From Eudromia elegans (taxonomy: Eukaryota > Chordata > Aves > Tinamiformes > Tinamidae), in the NCBI GenBank assembly GCA_003342815.1, contig PTEX01000094.1, forward strand, positions 924,662-988,661: 64,000 bases of DNA, in the 5' to 3' direction. This document shows positions 1 to 12,366 of the stretch, one piece after another (position 1 is the stretch's first letter; every line of letters starts with the position of its first letter). The notes below the pieces were generated by a model, which searched no databases, was not told where the DNA came from, and was given only the letters and a program-made list of their open reading frames with translations. Both the position numbers and the translations under genes were made by a program.

Positions 1-2312
1 GACACTTCTTCTCTTAGATCTCAAACTGNCTGCAGCCTTGTGAGTCCTGGGACATCCTCTGACAGCGCCAAGATGGTCAAGCTGAACAGAGGATGTCAGT
101 CAAGACAGAGTATCTCTTCCCAAGGAGGGAATCCCGTTCACTTCAGTGAGATTACATTGATTTGCATCACCTGAGGACATTAAGTTTTCATGTTAAAGAG
201 GCTGAAATAAAAAGGGGTTTTATTATTACTTTTGTTTTTATGTCTGCTTTTGTTTTGATATCTACAGTGGTTGTTAAAGCTTTTGTTGTTTCAGGAGCTC
301 AGCATAAAGAATCTGTGTTCTAGAGCTATAGTCAATGCTCTTCTTAGAATTTAGGACGACAGATTGTTGCATAAAATATATCAGAGATCAAGGAGTGGAC
401 AGTGTGTGTAAAATCTGGACAGCTTCTAAAATTAAGTGGCATTTTGCCTTGTCTTTCAACTTATGCATAATGAGAGGTCTCCTGTAAAGACACTGATGAT
501 TGACAATAAGACTTCACATGTTGTGTATGCCATGTGTATTGGATGACCTTCATCTGCTGTGCTATTAAAAGAACAAAGTCATTTCCTTCTGTAGGCGAAG
601 GTGATATATAAAATCTCATTTTGGACTGAGATGCCAACTGCCTCAGAAGATGCGTCCTCTGTGCTGTTCCTTGAAGATGAGACTTGTCTTTTTTTGTGTG
701 TTTGTCTTACAGAATACAAAGGGCATTAAAAAAGTGAACATGAGCGTTAGAATCCAATAAATGCTTTCCCTTGTCTCAGATAAAACCTTCCGGATTTACG
801 AAAATTGATATTTCGCTACAATTCCAGTTATAATTATGGAGGAATCAATGAGACAGATTGTTAGCAGATGGCACTTGTCGCAGAGTAGAGAATACAGACT
901 CTGGACACACCTTCTAAATTTCAATGTGCTCGACTTTTAATAGATTCTAGCAAAAGTGTCTAAGGGTAAGGAAGGCATGGAAAATGGGAAAGCATTTGCC
1001 TACACTGTAAGTTTTCTCCTAATCTAAAATAAACAGAATTTTACACATAAGCATACCCACATAAACATACTGCATAAATGCACACAGACATGTCCTCTCT
1101 CCCAGGCACATGTTTCCCTACTCCTCTGCTGTTCTGTGCTTGGATCACTCAACTCCTGGTTGATCTTTCATAGCATTACAGATGTTAAGTGTTCAGCAGA
1201 AACTGCCCTGTGATGTCCCGACGATCTCATCTGTGAAGTCTTGAAGATTTAGTGCAGGCTTGACACTTTTCTGTGCTGTGCTGCATTTTGTCTTTACCCC
1301 TGAAGGGATCTCTAGCCCTGATCCTTCATGCTGTCGTTGGACTTTCCTAACATGTGACGCTTGGTGACCTTCCCCATTTTAGACTATAACCGTTTGCAAA
1401 GACTTGGTTTATTTCCAGTATCCAATTAATATTGGAATACGCAACTCATGACTTCTAACAAGGGTTCAAGTCATCTTTTTTCTGAATGTCTGCTCCCCAT
1501 CAAGAGTTTGAAGGACGTGTGAGACAATGGATCTGGGAAACTCACTAATCCTGGGTTAAAAAAGCTTTCTGTGCTGCCTATGAAACTTCAGTTGCCTAAC
1601 TTAAAGTGTTTAAGTGACAGTCCAGAAGAAATAAAGATACCACTTAGTGGAACAAAATATATCTACATACCTTCTCAAAGATATAAAAAAATCTTACGGT
1701 ACCATGCATATTCAGCTACAAATAAAACTCTTTGTTTCTCTGTATGTAGTGGCAGAGGAAAATCTATTCTGTGAGACCAGTCACAGGAAAAAATGATACG
1801 ACAGCTATTATTTTTCTGTAAAAAAAAGAGAGAGATTAATAACCACTTTGTTCAAAATATATGAGAAAACATGAGGAATCACTTTGCTCTTCTGGGTGTT
1901 GTTGCTAAATGATCATTTGGTGTTTCAGGATGAGAAGATTATTGCTTGGTGGGATGTTTATCTCCTGGTTTCTTTTCAGCTTCTGTAAATAAATCACTGT
2001 CTGCATTTTTTTTTAACTGAGGAAGTTTTTCTTCATCATTCTAAATGTAGAAAGTCCAAAACCTTTCTGAGGTCCCTCCAGGTGGCTGATAAGAAAAAAT
2101 TCATGAAAATATTTATGTGCTATAATCTTAACAATAGTATCTTAGAATACAGATGTTATGAACAATTACACTGTATGACTGGCAATTTTTATAACTGGCA
2201 ATATTATATTATATTAGCTATATTAATATCATAATAATTTGACTTTAATTTGCCTGATGAAATTAGACAAAATCTTTAGAATTCCTCATATTTTTTAATG
2301 AATATCTGGTCC
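1..2312. other. Unannotated AT-rich DNA, no gene seen
   Basis: No exon, RNA gene or recognisable repeat is visible. The longest open frame (1571-1774, 67 codons) resembles no family I know and is of chance length. One N lies at position 29. The right edge is set by the 8-bp tail repeats of the CR1 that starts at 2313. Confidence 0.6.
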
Positions 2313-2969
2313 CACAGATTCACAGAATCACAAAATTACAAAATCATAGAATGGTTAAGATTGGAAGGAACCTCCAGAGATCATCTAGTCCAACCCCCCT
2401 GCTCCACCAGGGACACCCACAGCATGTGGCACAGGGTGGCATCCAGGCAGGTTTGAAAGATCTCCAGAGAAGGAGGCTCCATAACCTATCTGGGCAGCCT
2501 GTTCCAGGGTTCTGTCACCCTCATAGGAAAGAAGTTCTTCCTCCTTCATATGGAGATGGAACTTCCTGTATTTCAACTTGTACCCATTACCCCTTGTCCT
2601 ATCACTGGCAACCACTGAGAAGAGTTTGGTCCCATCCTCTCTACATTCTCCTCTCAGGTGCTTATACATACTGATCGGATTTCCTCTCTGTCTTTTCTTT
2701 TCCAGGCTGAACAGACCCAGCTCGTTTAGCCTTTCCTCATAAAGATAGATGTTCGAGTTGCTTAATCAGCTTTGTTGCTCTCTGCTGGACCCTCTCTAGA
2801 AGGTCCAGGTTGCTCTTGTCATGGGGAGTCCAGAATTGCCCCAAATACTCCAGGTGTGGCCTCACCAGAGCTAAGTAGAGAGGCAGGATCCCCTCCCTCG
2901 ACCTGCTGGCAACACTTCCCCTGATGCAGCCAGGATCCCATTGGCCTTTTTGGCCATGAGGGCACATTG

Positions 2970-3248
2970 CTAACTCATAGGGAACTTTTTGTCAACCAGA
3001 ACTCCCAAATCCCTCTCCACAGAGCTGCCTTCCAGCAGGTCAGCCCCTAATCTGTGCTGGTGCCTGGAGTTATTCCTGCCCAAGGGCAGGACCCTGCACT
3101 TGTCCTTGTTGAACCTCATGGGTTCCTCTCTGCCCACCTCTCCAACTTGTCTGGTTCCCTCTGAATGGCCACACAGGCCTCTGGAGTGTCCACCTAGTTT
3201 GGTATCATCTGCAAATTTGGTCAGGGTGCGCTCTGTCCCCTCATCCAC
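2970..3248 (-). pseudogene. CR1 reverse transcriptase fragment (motif C)
   Basis: This 92-codon open piece on the minus strand begins near the end of motif B. It contains [12 protein letters not shown], the F/YADD catalytic motif C with both aspartates kept, then the MRFNKDKCRVLPLG motif D region and [12 protein letters not shown]. It is part of the truncated CR1 at 2313-3535. The following C-terminal piece (2737-2967) is in another frame, so it cannot be expressed as one protein. Confidence 0.85.
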
Positions 3249-3298
3249 TGAGGAATAGGTTAAACAGCACAGGGCTCAGTACTGCCCCCTTGGGGACA

Positions 3299-3535
3299 CT
3301 ACTGGCCACAGGCTTCCAAGTAGACAGCCCTATTTCTCACCACCCTATGAGCTCTGCCATCCAACCAGTTCTCAGTCCACTTCACTTTCCACTCATCCAA
3401 CTGACACTTCTGGAGCTTTTTCAATAGGGTATTATGGGAGACTGAGTCAAAAGCCTTACTGAAGTCAAGGTAGACAACATCCACTTCTCTCCCCTCATCC
3501 ATCCTGCCCATCATCCCATCGTAGAAGGCTATCAT
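3299..3535 (-). pseudogene. CR1 reverse transcriptase fragment (motif A)
   Basis: This 78-codon open piece on the minus strand carries the RT sequence [15 protein letters not shown], which includes the motif A aspartate, and then the WTENWLDGRAHRVV stretch that normally leads to motif B. The reading frame ends before motif B. It is the 5'-most surviving coding part of the CR1 at 2313-3535. It matches residues of the same order in the RT frame at 19969-21087, which supports the assignment. Confidence 0.85.
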
Positions 3536-5046
3536 GTTGATAAGTTTTATATTAACCTGTGCTAGTGTGCGCAGGTCACAGTTAAAACCTCTTTGAAAGG
3601 ATCGTGGGCCCTTGAGATGGAAATAAGACTTCTTGAAAGCTGGATGTCTAAAATAGTCCCTTGTTAAAGGACCTCAGTCCCATGACAGAGTTGGGGGATG
3701 AGTCCCAAATTCTCATTGCCCAATTTAACATAAGCATTTGGGATTTTGTGGTGTCAAGGTCCTCCAAAAGCCAATATGCAGTCAAGAGGAATCACAAGGA
3801 ACAAGTGGAAATTAGGCTGTATAAATATAATCTTAAGAGCCTATACCTGACATTTTCTGCGCAGCCTGATGAACTGTATCTGCAGATACCTGAATGTATA
3901 GCTCATTCAGAAATCTGTGCTGTATTGGTATATCCCCATCAAGAAGTAATTTTGACTTGAAAAATATTCATAGCAAAAATGCCTGACTGCAGTCATAGTG
4001 AGGATTGGTTTGTGCAAAGAGAGGTGAAGTACCTGAACCTTAGGAAGACAAATTTCTATTCTATAAGAAAGGTGTTTCAGGATATGATCCTCTCTATAAG
4101 GTGTTTGGGAAGAGGAATTTAACAGAAACAAAAATGATAAGGTTCCTGTGTTTCTAGGGCACTCTGTGAACACTAAAAAATTGCTATTGATGCACTTCCA
4201 TCCTGTTTCTGTACCTTAAATTTGTAAGAATACACTACACACAGTCTGTAATCTGAGCAAGGAAGCAGTGGTAGAAGATACTCTTATGGGGTGCAGTCAC
4301 AGAAACCTGCTATCAGGAGAAGGATAGTACAAGGAAATGAAGAAATAGAGATATCAGGACTTCTCAGGGCTCTAGAGCATGCTAGGCAAGCAGGCCATGA
4401 GAGAAAAGAGGCATGTCCAGTTTTTGTGAATCGTGCAGCACAAAAAGGAAGCTTAAAAGGAAAAATTAAAGAGAGAAAATATATGAAGGAGCTAAGCAAA
4501 ATAAGGGGAAAAAGAGAGAAAAGAGCCTCCTTTCAGCAATGAACATGAGAAAAACATATTCCCAGGATCAGTGAGCATGATCTAGGAGCACACTGAAAGT
4601 CAGGCAAATCCTTACATGGTGCATCATGGATTTAGCAAAGAGAAGGAGAAAGTTGAGTGGAAAAGGAGGGGAAAAAAAAAAACACAACAACAAAAAGGAG
4701 CCACAGAGAAAAGACAGGATGAAGGTGGTTGGTTTCTGAGCACCCTGAGGATTGCTCTGCACTGCTGCTGCTCTCCCTTTTTGTTGCTTTCTAAGGTCTG
4801 CCCTCTCTTTACGTGTGCAGCTGTAGTCTCCAATGTCAATGGGGATACAAGGGAAGACACAACATAGGGGCAGCGGCTGCACCCGCGTTGCTCCATAGCA
4901 GGGCTGCTGGTGCACTTTGCATCATGTTTTATCATTTTTTGTAAAGAAGTGGAACAAAATCCACCATATTTGGGGGGAAATGGTTCATTCAACAGGAAAA
5001 TATTTTGCTGTTAGCTTCAACAGTCCCAAGTTTAGAAGTGGAAAAA

Positions 5047-5118
5047 TATATATATACAAATTTTTAATATATATACACACATATATACATATACACTTAT
5101 TTACATATATGTATATAT
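5047..5118. repeat. AT/TATA-rich low-complexity block
   Basis: The block is made almost entirely of TA and CA dinucleotide runs with few other bases. It is an imperfect alternating purine-pyrimidine tract, typical of a decayed microsatellite. Confidence 0.8.
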
Positions 5119-6845
5119 AAAGGTGTCTCATTTAGTTTGTTGTTGTCAAAAAGATATCAACAATAATTACCAAGAAAGTAATCAGATCTTGCTGTGCAGC
5201 GTTTCTCTTGTTCTTCATGCCTTTTTTTTTTTTTTTAAATCTTCCACTTAATTCTAACCTGTTAACTCATGGGTTTGGATTTGCATAATTTCTTCAAGGA
5301 ACTTTGACAATGATTTTATAGGTATTTTGCCACCAAGCTAATCTAATTAACACCTCTGTTAATACTGCCTGAGTTATGGTGCTAATTAAATTGCTATTCA
5401 CTCTAAACCATGATTGACAGGACTTTTTATTATTCTTCTTCACTTTTCAGTGGGAGATGCACACACATCTAAATTCACTTCCTTGGAGTTTGATGGGTAA
5501 GAAAAATAACACGGTAAGAAAAGCTGGAAGGGAAAGTAAAACAAAAGGCTAGGAGCAGCAGAAGAAAAGATAATCCTGGATATGCAAGGAAAGCCAAAGG
5601 GATGTCATGGAAGGCAGTTTTTAGATTGTTGGGGATTCCGGGTGTCAATTCATGATATCCTAGTTAAAGCGGTAGAACAGTTACATAGAGTTGCAGTTTC
5701 ACAGACCATTTACAGGCGTTCACTTGGTGGTCCAGCTTTAAAAGAGACATGTACTTCCCTTTCTGTCAACATAGGCTGATGTGTTGAGGGAGCTTGATAG
5801 CTCAAAACAAGACACTGACACTTCCTGTATAGACCTCCACTTGTGGAGCTCTGATATCAAGATGAATTACGCCAGGCAAACTTATATTTTAAATATGTGT
5901 TTTAATTGTAAAATCATTTAGTGCTTACATCTCATATAAACAAAAAAAATATGCTCTTCACTCAAAGTGTGACGTTAGCTGAGAATGAATCCTCCCTCTG
6001 ACCTCAGCTTACGTGGAGCTGTGCAAATCCATCTTCCATGAGCAGCATGCAACAAAAGCCTAAACCAGTCTTTGTCAAGCCCTACATTTAAAGAAGGCAA
6101 ATTGCTTCGTGGTGGAAGATTGCCATTATGTATGCAACGCCTCCTGATGGCAAGTGTTCTTCACTCAAATTAGAGATTTGTCCAGGAGGGCTTGTCTATA
6201 TTTACTTCATAATAAATGCCATTAAACCTGAAAGCACATTTGTTGTGAACTCCTGTTAAGTGATTTACTAAACAAAACATTGGAGACTTGTTTTGTTCTT
6301 AAGACTGAAAGAATTATTCAGCCCCAGGGAGTAGTTTGGTGAATAGATTAATATTCTGTCAGGTCACAGGCTGTTTACATCATGGCTGAGGCTAAACCCA
6401 ACTGAGTCTGGAATGACCAAAAATCAATCTTTCGTAAAGGTTGTAAAAAACAGAAGCTTAGTAATTGCACAGACCGTTATTCAAGAAGTACACAAAAGTA
6501 TGTTTCTGCATAAATCTAACATAAATCAGCACTGGATTATGTGCCACTGTCAGCTCTTGGAAGGAAGAGGAGGACATATTTTACAAAATGACAGTGCCTT
6601 TGCTTAAATCGCAGAAGAACACATCATTCAAAAGATGAGAATGAAGTTGTATGCAAGAAACATACCAAAAAGGAGGACAAGGTTATCAGCTACTGCAAGC
6701 TGATATTTCTCCAACGTGGTCTGTGTTAGTGTCACGCTTCAAGGGCAAGGACAAAAATGAAGAGAGTGTGCTGCTCCTCTCAGCCACCAGTTCAACTTAA
6801 AGCCCAGGTAGAAATAATGATACTTTAAAATATCATTATGAATGT

Positions 6846-6861
6846 GGGGGGGGGGNGGGGG
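6846..6861 (+). repeat. Poly-G run interrupted by an N
   Basis: Ten G are followed by an N at 6856 and five more G, then a short A-run. The N shows that the base caller could not resolve the homopolymer. The true length is unknown. Confidence 0.9.
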
Positions 6862-7920
6862 AAGCAAAAAAAAAAAATCCCATCCTTTTCCTATTCCTCA
6901 CTCCCTCTCATTTAAAAAAAAATGGCCAAAGGTTGTGGAGATGAGCTACTAGTTTCCTTCGAGGAACTGTCTCTTTGATTCAGACTTGAACATATAGAAA
7001 GGAATTTGAGCTGACTGAAATGATCCCTAGATCAAGGCTGGTTTTTTGCATTACCTCAAAGCTTTATAATGTGTGTGTGACAGCAAAAACCTTGCCATGC
7101 CTAAAGAGATCATAGACAAGTTTATGTAAAAGAAAAATGCATGCGTGAATCTGCTTTCTTTCTTCCTTTTTTTTCTGTTACCAAAAAGCTGTACTAAAAC
7201 AAAACCAACCATCCTTTAAAAGAACTTTAGGCAAAAAAAAGAGAAGGCAAATTCAAAAAGACCAAAAAGGTAAAAATTGCAGCAAACCTTTTCAAACTGA
7301 TATAACTATGAGCCAGATTTTGATTTCAAGGTCATATAATGTTTTCTATTTATGCATATGACACACAATCCAGTCTTCAGGAATTACTCAGAACAAGTGA
7401 GTAAACATTCATTGCTTCTCTCCCCCTCTGTAGGCATGTAGTGTTTTGCAATAATGCTTACCATTCAAACTTTGTAATTACAAAGCAACAACTAATTTTC
7501 TAATATTGCTTTCTATTTTTAACACATTTCTTCACTCTTAGCTGTGATAAATGCTAACAAATGTGTTTTCCTAAGGCCTATGCTATTATTAATACCTACC
7601 ACTAATCATCTTTTAGGCATAGTTATGTACCTCTGAGCTCTTAAATAAGACAGATACTTCCACTTTAAAGCAACTACAGCCTGAGTTCTCAAAATATCTG
7701 CTGCTGCTGGTGGTGTTTACAGTAGAATACTCTTTGATCTCTAGTATAAGTGTAACATGTAACATCTCAACAGATCATATCCTGATGGCCTTAAGTAGGG
7801 ACCAAAACCAGGAAGAGCCATGTATAATTTACAGTAGGAATCTCTGTTTTCCTGGAATACTTTCATTGCTAATCTGCCCAGGAATTTAAGTCCTTAATTG
7901 CTATTTGTATATTTACACAC

Positions 7921-7922
<2 letters not shown>

Positions 7923-7957
<35 letters not shown>
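7923..7957 (+). repeat. (AC)n microsatellite
   Basis: About 17 uninterrupted AC units, preceded by a short ACACAC stretch. This is an ordinary dinucleotide microsatellite, probably length-polymorphic. Confidence 0.97.
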
Positions 7958-7960
<3 letters not shown>

Positions 7961-8962
7961 GTAGTACAAAGCATTCATCTAAAACTGGATTTTATAGAAC
8001 AAGACTGTAGGGGAATAGCTTTTCATGAGGATCTGTTTAAACTGGAGGGAAATTACACTTTTTGGAATTTTACAACAAAGAGATGGAGGTGTTGCACAGA
8101 CATTGATAAAGTATTTTCTACCAGAAAAGCAAGCAAATTGGTAACAACAACAATCTCAACTACCTAATTATCAGAAATTTTACATTCTTGTGAATAAAAT
8201 AATCTTTTGAACCAGACAGTTGTTCTCTCTGGATGTCAACAGGAGTTTCCTTTGCTAGAGTCCTTTCAGAAGCAACTTCACCTGCACCTTTGGTGCAGCC
8301 AGTATCCAGGCAGTGTGTGGTCCTAAATGACCACTCCGTTGCACTCATGACCTGTTTCTGTTGATTATCATTAGAAAACTAGTTTAGCTGCTCTAACCAG
8401 AAACACTGTCTGACCACTTCTGCACCTGCAAGAGTAGTTTATACTGCCTGTTTGCCAGCATCTTGTAGTGAGGCAGGGGTTTTCTCTTCTCCAAAATAAC
8501 TACCAAAAATAGGACAAGAGAAAAGCAATGCCCAAAATTGTCACCTGGTGAGCTCCCATGAAAAAGAGTCAATTGATTTGCTGTGAAGTTATCTAAAAGT
8601 TCAGTCAATTACCTAGTATCAAGTGGGTCTGTTGTCTCAAATCACTCTATTGTGTCTTCTATGAAGATGGCTAGAGGAGGAGTTCCTGGATCAGCTTGGG
8701 ACTAAACAGTTAATTGTGCTAGGTACTTACATAGGTATGGCTTTGATGACCACCTACACTATAGTCATAATTTGAATTTCTTCCTTCTGTCAGAGCCAAA
8801 TTCAATAGATGCTGCCCCACAGAGGAGATGGAGTTTTACTGTTTTGAAAGAGGATAACAGGTATTTTCTGGACAGCAAAACATTGCAGAACTGCAAAACA
8901 CACATTCAGCTGCAAGTGTTGAGGATTCCCACAGAACTAAGAACTGTTCTTTAACAATTATA

Positions 8963-9400
8963 GTGTCTTCTTCCTATATTGCTTCTCACTGTCCTCTTTT
9001 GCCCTTGCCATTGCCCTTCTCATGCTTTTCTGACTGTATCTTTCTTCCTTATCCCCTGCTGCTGTTTCATGCAGGCACTAATGTTGCCATGGGGAAACTG
9101 AGAAACATCAAGCAAGATTTGAGAGTCCTAGGGATGACAGTCAAAGATCTCCGTGCTCAGGTTGGGTTCTCCTCTATCCTGTCAATGAAGGGAACGGATA
9201 TGAGGAGGAAAAGGTGGATATTAGAGCTTAACAATTGGTTGGGCTGCTGGTCTTGGCAACAGAGTTTTGGTTTCTGTGACCAGGGGACCCTGTTTGAAGA
9301 CCACCAGCTATTGGGGAATTGTGAGAGCCACCTCAGCACGAGGGACACATGTCTCTTTGCTGAAAGGTTGGCCAGCCTGGTTAGGAGGGCTTCAAACTAA
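8963..9400 (+). pseudogene. CR1 ORF1 remnant, SGNH/esterase-like C-terminus
   Basis: The frame is 145 codons long, but only residues from about 28 onward look like CR1 ORF1. They begin YPLLLFHAGTN and continue with VGFSSIL, a tryptophan-rich segment with GFCDQGTLFED, LLGN..SHLS and a final LVRRASN before the stop. CR1 ORF1 proteins are known to carry a GDSL/SGNH-type esterase domain. The GTN of block III is kept here. At block V the usual D-x-x-H triad step has H but the aspartate position reads C (the run is NCESH), so the catalytic centre is lost. The first 27 residues are a hydrophobic, serine- and leucine-rich lead with no clear homology and probably lie outside the element. The host role, if any, is unknown; a dead retroposon is the simplest reading. 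Confidence 0.75.
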
Positions 9401-9430
9401 GCAAGGAGGGGAAGAGGAGTGTTGAATGGA
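9045..9430 (+). mobile_element. CR1 LINE fragment, ORF1 region only
   Basis: This piece comes from the 5' half of a CR1 element, which most genomic copies lack. It encodes the end of ORF1 and runs a little past its stop codon. No ORF2 sequence follows; a TTTG-repeat begins at 9517 and the sequence after that is unrecognised. Read with its coding content (see the ORF1 entry) it is a confident CR1 assignment. Its boundaries are approximate because both ends fade into unrecognised DNA. Confidence 0.75.
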
Positions 9431-11965
9431 CAGGGCAATGGGCATTGTGCAGCCAAAGGCCAAGTATAGTAGTATAGTAGTGGGGAAGTTAGTATAGGAT
9501 ATGATTATAGAGTGGGTTTTGTTTGTTTGTTTGTTTGTTTGTTTTAGCATGTGAAAGCATGACCGTAGCAAGAGGCAGCACTCTCTACAGCACCAATTTT
9601 ATATACCTGTATACATATATACAAAAGCACAGAGATTTTTTCTGATAAATTAGTAAAAAATACAGCTGTCAAAGTTTGACCTGAACTATCTAAACTCCCT
9701 GTCCTCACATCCTCTTTCAAATGTCCTTCAACAATCTCATCTCCTTATTGAATGCATCATAAAGATGAAGCTTGATGTCCCTGATGATGTCAAAGTTCCC
9801 TGTCTTCTAGAATGTGGTGACCTCAAACAGCTTCTTCTGTGACGTTTTTCCTCAGTGTCCTCCATTCATTTTCTAGTACAGCCACTTTGTTACAATAACA
9901 TATCCATTACTTTTTCTCTGTCTCCTCTTCTATTTCTTAGATAACCTCTTACGACAGGATCAAACACACAAACTTGTCATTCAGAGTTAGATAAGTATTC
10001 TGCTTTTGCCATTGAGTCCCACATGCTTTTACCAATAAAGGCTGAAACTTCTGAGGGAGATGCTGCCTACTTAACTTGAGACTTCAGAGCATAAGGCCCA
10101 CAAAGCAGTTATCTTCTCTAACTGATCTTTAGGACTACCTGGCTTCATTTACCCATGTGGATGGTGCTGGGGTTAGGTAAAAGATCTCATTAGAAATAGA
10201 ACCTCTTGTTTCTGTTTTTCTGTCGTCGTTCCCTCTTCCTCGCCCCACAGGAGAGATCCAGTGTATGTGTGTAGTGGGTCTCCTTTCCTCACAGAAAATT
10301 ATTTAAAAGTTGTTCATCCAGGTTACAGTGGTAAGGGAAATTCTGCAACTAATTGAGCAGATCAAATACAAAATACTTTCTTACCTTTGGGAAATAGGAT
10401 GGATTCAAAGGATAGGAAGGAATGCCCTTTAAGACCTGGAAGCTCCTAATTTGGAACCTACATTATTATTTTGTCTAGCTGGATTTCAGGGCACTTTATG
10501 AATCCACTTGGGACAAAAGTGAAAGAAGTAAAGGAGGATAAATAGTTTTATCATTTATTTAAGCTGAAGGTTGCCCCCATGAGGTGCTAATCTTATTCAC
10601 TTGTCATTGTCAATCAATTCATGATTCAAGAGGGAAGGATGTGGGTGTGGGCTTTNAAATCACTAAGTATTATGTGTGAGTCTGTCTGGGAGCAGCTTTG
10701 GTTGTATAGGAAAGTGTTGTAGCCTCTTCAATTTACAGCATCAGCTATAGAAAGAGATGTGAAATCCTCTTTCAAGCCTGTCACCTTTAATTATAATCCT
10801 CTGAAGGCTTTACAGATAATAGTTCCCATTTCTTTCATACTAAATCACTGAGCACAGGAAAGCTGTGTTGGATTTCAGATGTCCAACAGAAATAAAGCTT
10901 TTAGTCTCCCTTCAAAAGCTCTGACTTGTAACAGAAACATTTTCAAACAAATAGTGTGTTGCTATTACATATATTGCTATATATACTGTTACTGTTGATT
11001 TGAAGAGATGTGTGGGGAGTATAACCCTTATACACATCCCAAGAGATTTATTTTTAAGAAATCAATAACAAAATAGTACTGCATTTTTGTATCACTCTTG
11101 TTTTGCTTTGAGTTTCATTACTTTTTTTGCATAACATCTCCAGAGATTTTTTGATCTTTTTTACCAAATTTCTTGTCATAATTCAAAAACTGGAAGATAT
11201 ACCACTCCCATGGAGGTTCTTTTAGAGAGTAACCTCCGCTCTTTTAAATGACCATTTGACTTCAGAGGTATCTCACCTCAGCCTCTAGAAAATTTACTTT
11301 TATACAATGATTTGTGAAATTAAAAAATTTCAGGCCAAAACTGTTACAGTATCTCCTTACGCGCGTCCATCTCCCATCACATATAATGCCTTTTGCATTG
11401 CACTCAAAATTCACAATTAAAAAAAAACAAGTTTGTAGGCCTGGAAAAGACATGGAAAATAATAAATCTTTTTTGTCAAGAATCTTATTTTCATTTGTAA
11501 TCAAATAACTACTTTTAAGTTAATTTTGATAATTGAAAAGACACTCAGAATTTCATTCAAATTGTGACATTTTAAAGTAGTTAGTGCATATACATATATG
11601 CCAGAGAGAGTTTCTAACCAAATGGTCAGAATATCATGGACTCTGTGAAGTCCACGACTGTTTAATTATTTAGAAAACATTAAGAGTTGCAACAGGAGAT
11701 ACCAAGTCTCTGTAAATAAAAGATTGCCAACTCAGACTGAAGATCAAGTTCAAGAATCCATTTTTGTATTTTGTTTTAGACAGTTTCAGTTAGCTTTTCT
11801 AAGAAAGAACATCAAGCACTGCATAAGCTTTGGTCCTTTCACCTTTCACAGTATTTCCAAACCATCCTAAGAGGTTATACATTCCCATGTGCCTTCATAT
11901 CATGTCCAAGGGCATGCAGTACATCATAACTTCACACAGTATGCTGAAAACACTAGTGTTAGGTT
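9431..11965. other. Unique DNA without a gene
   Basis: Apart from a TTTG microsatellite (9517-9545) I see no repeat, RNA gene or exon. The overlapping opposite-strand frames near 11262-11508 are short and AT-driven. An N lies at 10656. Confidence 0.55.
9517..9545 (+). repeat. (TTTG)n microsatellite
   Basis: About seven TTTG units in a row, 117 bp after the CR1 ORF1 stop codon. Confidence 0.95.
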
Positions 11966-11969
11966 ACAG

Positions 11970-12366
11970 TGATGATTATGAGGAACATCTCTCCTATGAG
12001 GAAAGGCTGAGAGAGCTGATTCTGTGCAGGCTGGAGAAGACTGAGGGAGCTGATCCCATCAATGTGTACAAATACCTCAGGGGAGGGTATCAAGAGGATG
12101 GAGCCAGACTGTCTTCAGTGGTGGTCAGAGATAAGAGGAAATGGAAACAAACTGAAACACAGAAAGTCCACTTGAATATGATGAAAATCTTTCTTCACTA
12201 TGAGATGGCGGAGCACTGGAACAGGTTTCCTAGGGAATTTGTGGAGTCTTTCTCTGAAGACAGATGTCTCCAAGTGACCCTGTTTGTGTAGGCGTCTGGA
12301 CTAGATGATCTCTGTAGGTCCCGTCCAACCTCAGCCATTCTGTGATTTGGTGATCCTTTGATTGAT
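11970..12366 (+). mobile_element. CR1 LINE 3' fragment
   Basis: This is the last part of ORF2 plus the 3' tail. Translated, it reads [18 protein letters not shown], then INVYKYLRGG and, after further CR1-like sequence, AEHWNRFPREFVES, which is the CR1 C-terminus. The nucleotide tail shows the usual 'ggactagatgatctctgtaggtcc..ccaacctcagccattc' type ending, followed by decayed 8-bp units. An open frame starts earlier, at 11830, but its first 48 or so residues are not CR1. Only the 3' end is present, and mutated tail units suggest middle age. Confidence 0.92.

Larger units (their letters stand above)
2313..3535 (-). mobile_element. CR1 LINE, 5'-truncated, minus strand
   Basis: This non-LTR retrotransposon copy lies with its 3' end at the left. 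Five 8-bp units of the CR1 tail type (CACAGAAT-like) occupy 2313-2352, followed by the usual CR1 3' end. Read on the minus strand, coding pieces of ORF2 follow in the normal order. Motif A (LDFSKAFD) lies in 3299-3535, a diverged motif B between 3299 and 3250, motif C (KFADD) in 2970-3248, and the C-terminal region ([14 protein letters not shown]) in 2737-2967. The last C-terminal residues are in 2385-2669. Coding is split over several frames with stops between, so the copy is dead. The 5' truncation near 3535 falls just before the FYDG segment of the RT, about 90 bp into the region where the 19978 copy begins. No target-site duplication is seen, as is usual for CR1. Confidence 0.95.
3540..9040. 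other. Unique DNA without a gene; simple repeats
   Basis: No coding exon is recognised. The 99-codon frame at 3661-3960 and the overlapping minus-strand frames at 4568-4992 match no family I know; the latter run through A- and purine-rich low-complexity DNA. The stretch contains an AT/TA-rich block (5047-5118), a G-run with an N (6846-6861) and a CA microsatellite (7923-7957). Confidence 0.55.

Noticed and set aside
4568-4992. Two overlapping minus-strand ORFs of 115 and 122 codons
   Set aside because: They run through an A- and purine-rich low-complexity tract, which yields Phe/Ser/Pro-rich translations in both frames; no family signature.
11830-12291. 153-codon ORF as a host gene
   Set aside because: From about residue 49 on it is plainly the CR1 ORF2 C-terminus; the lead is flanking DNA read in the same frame.
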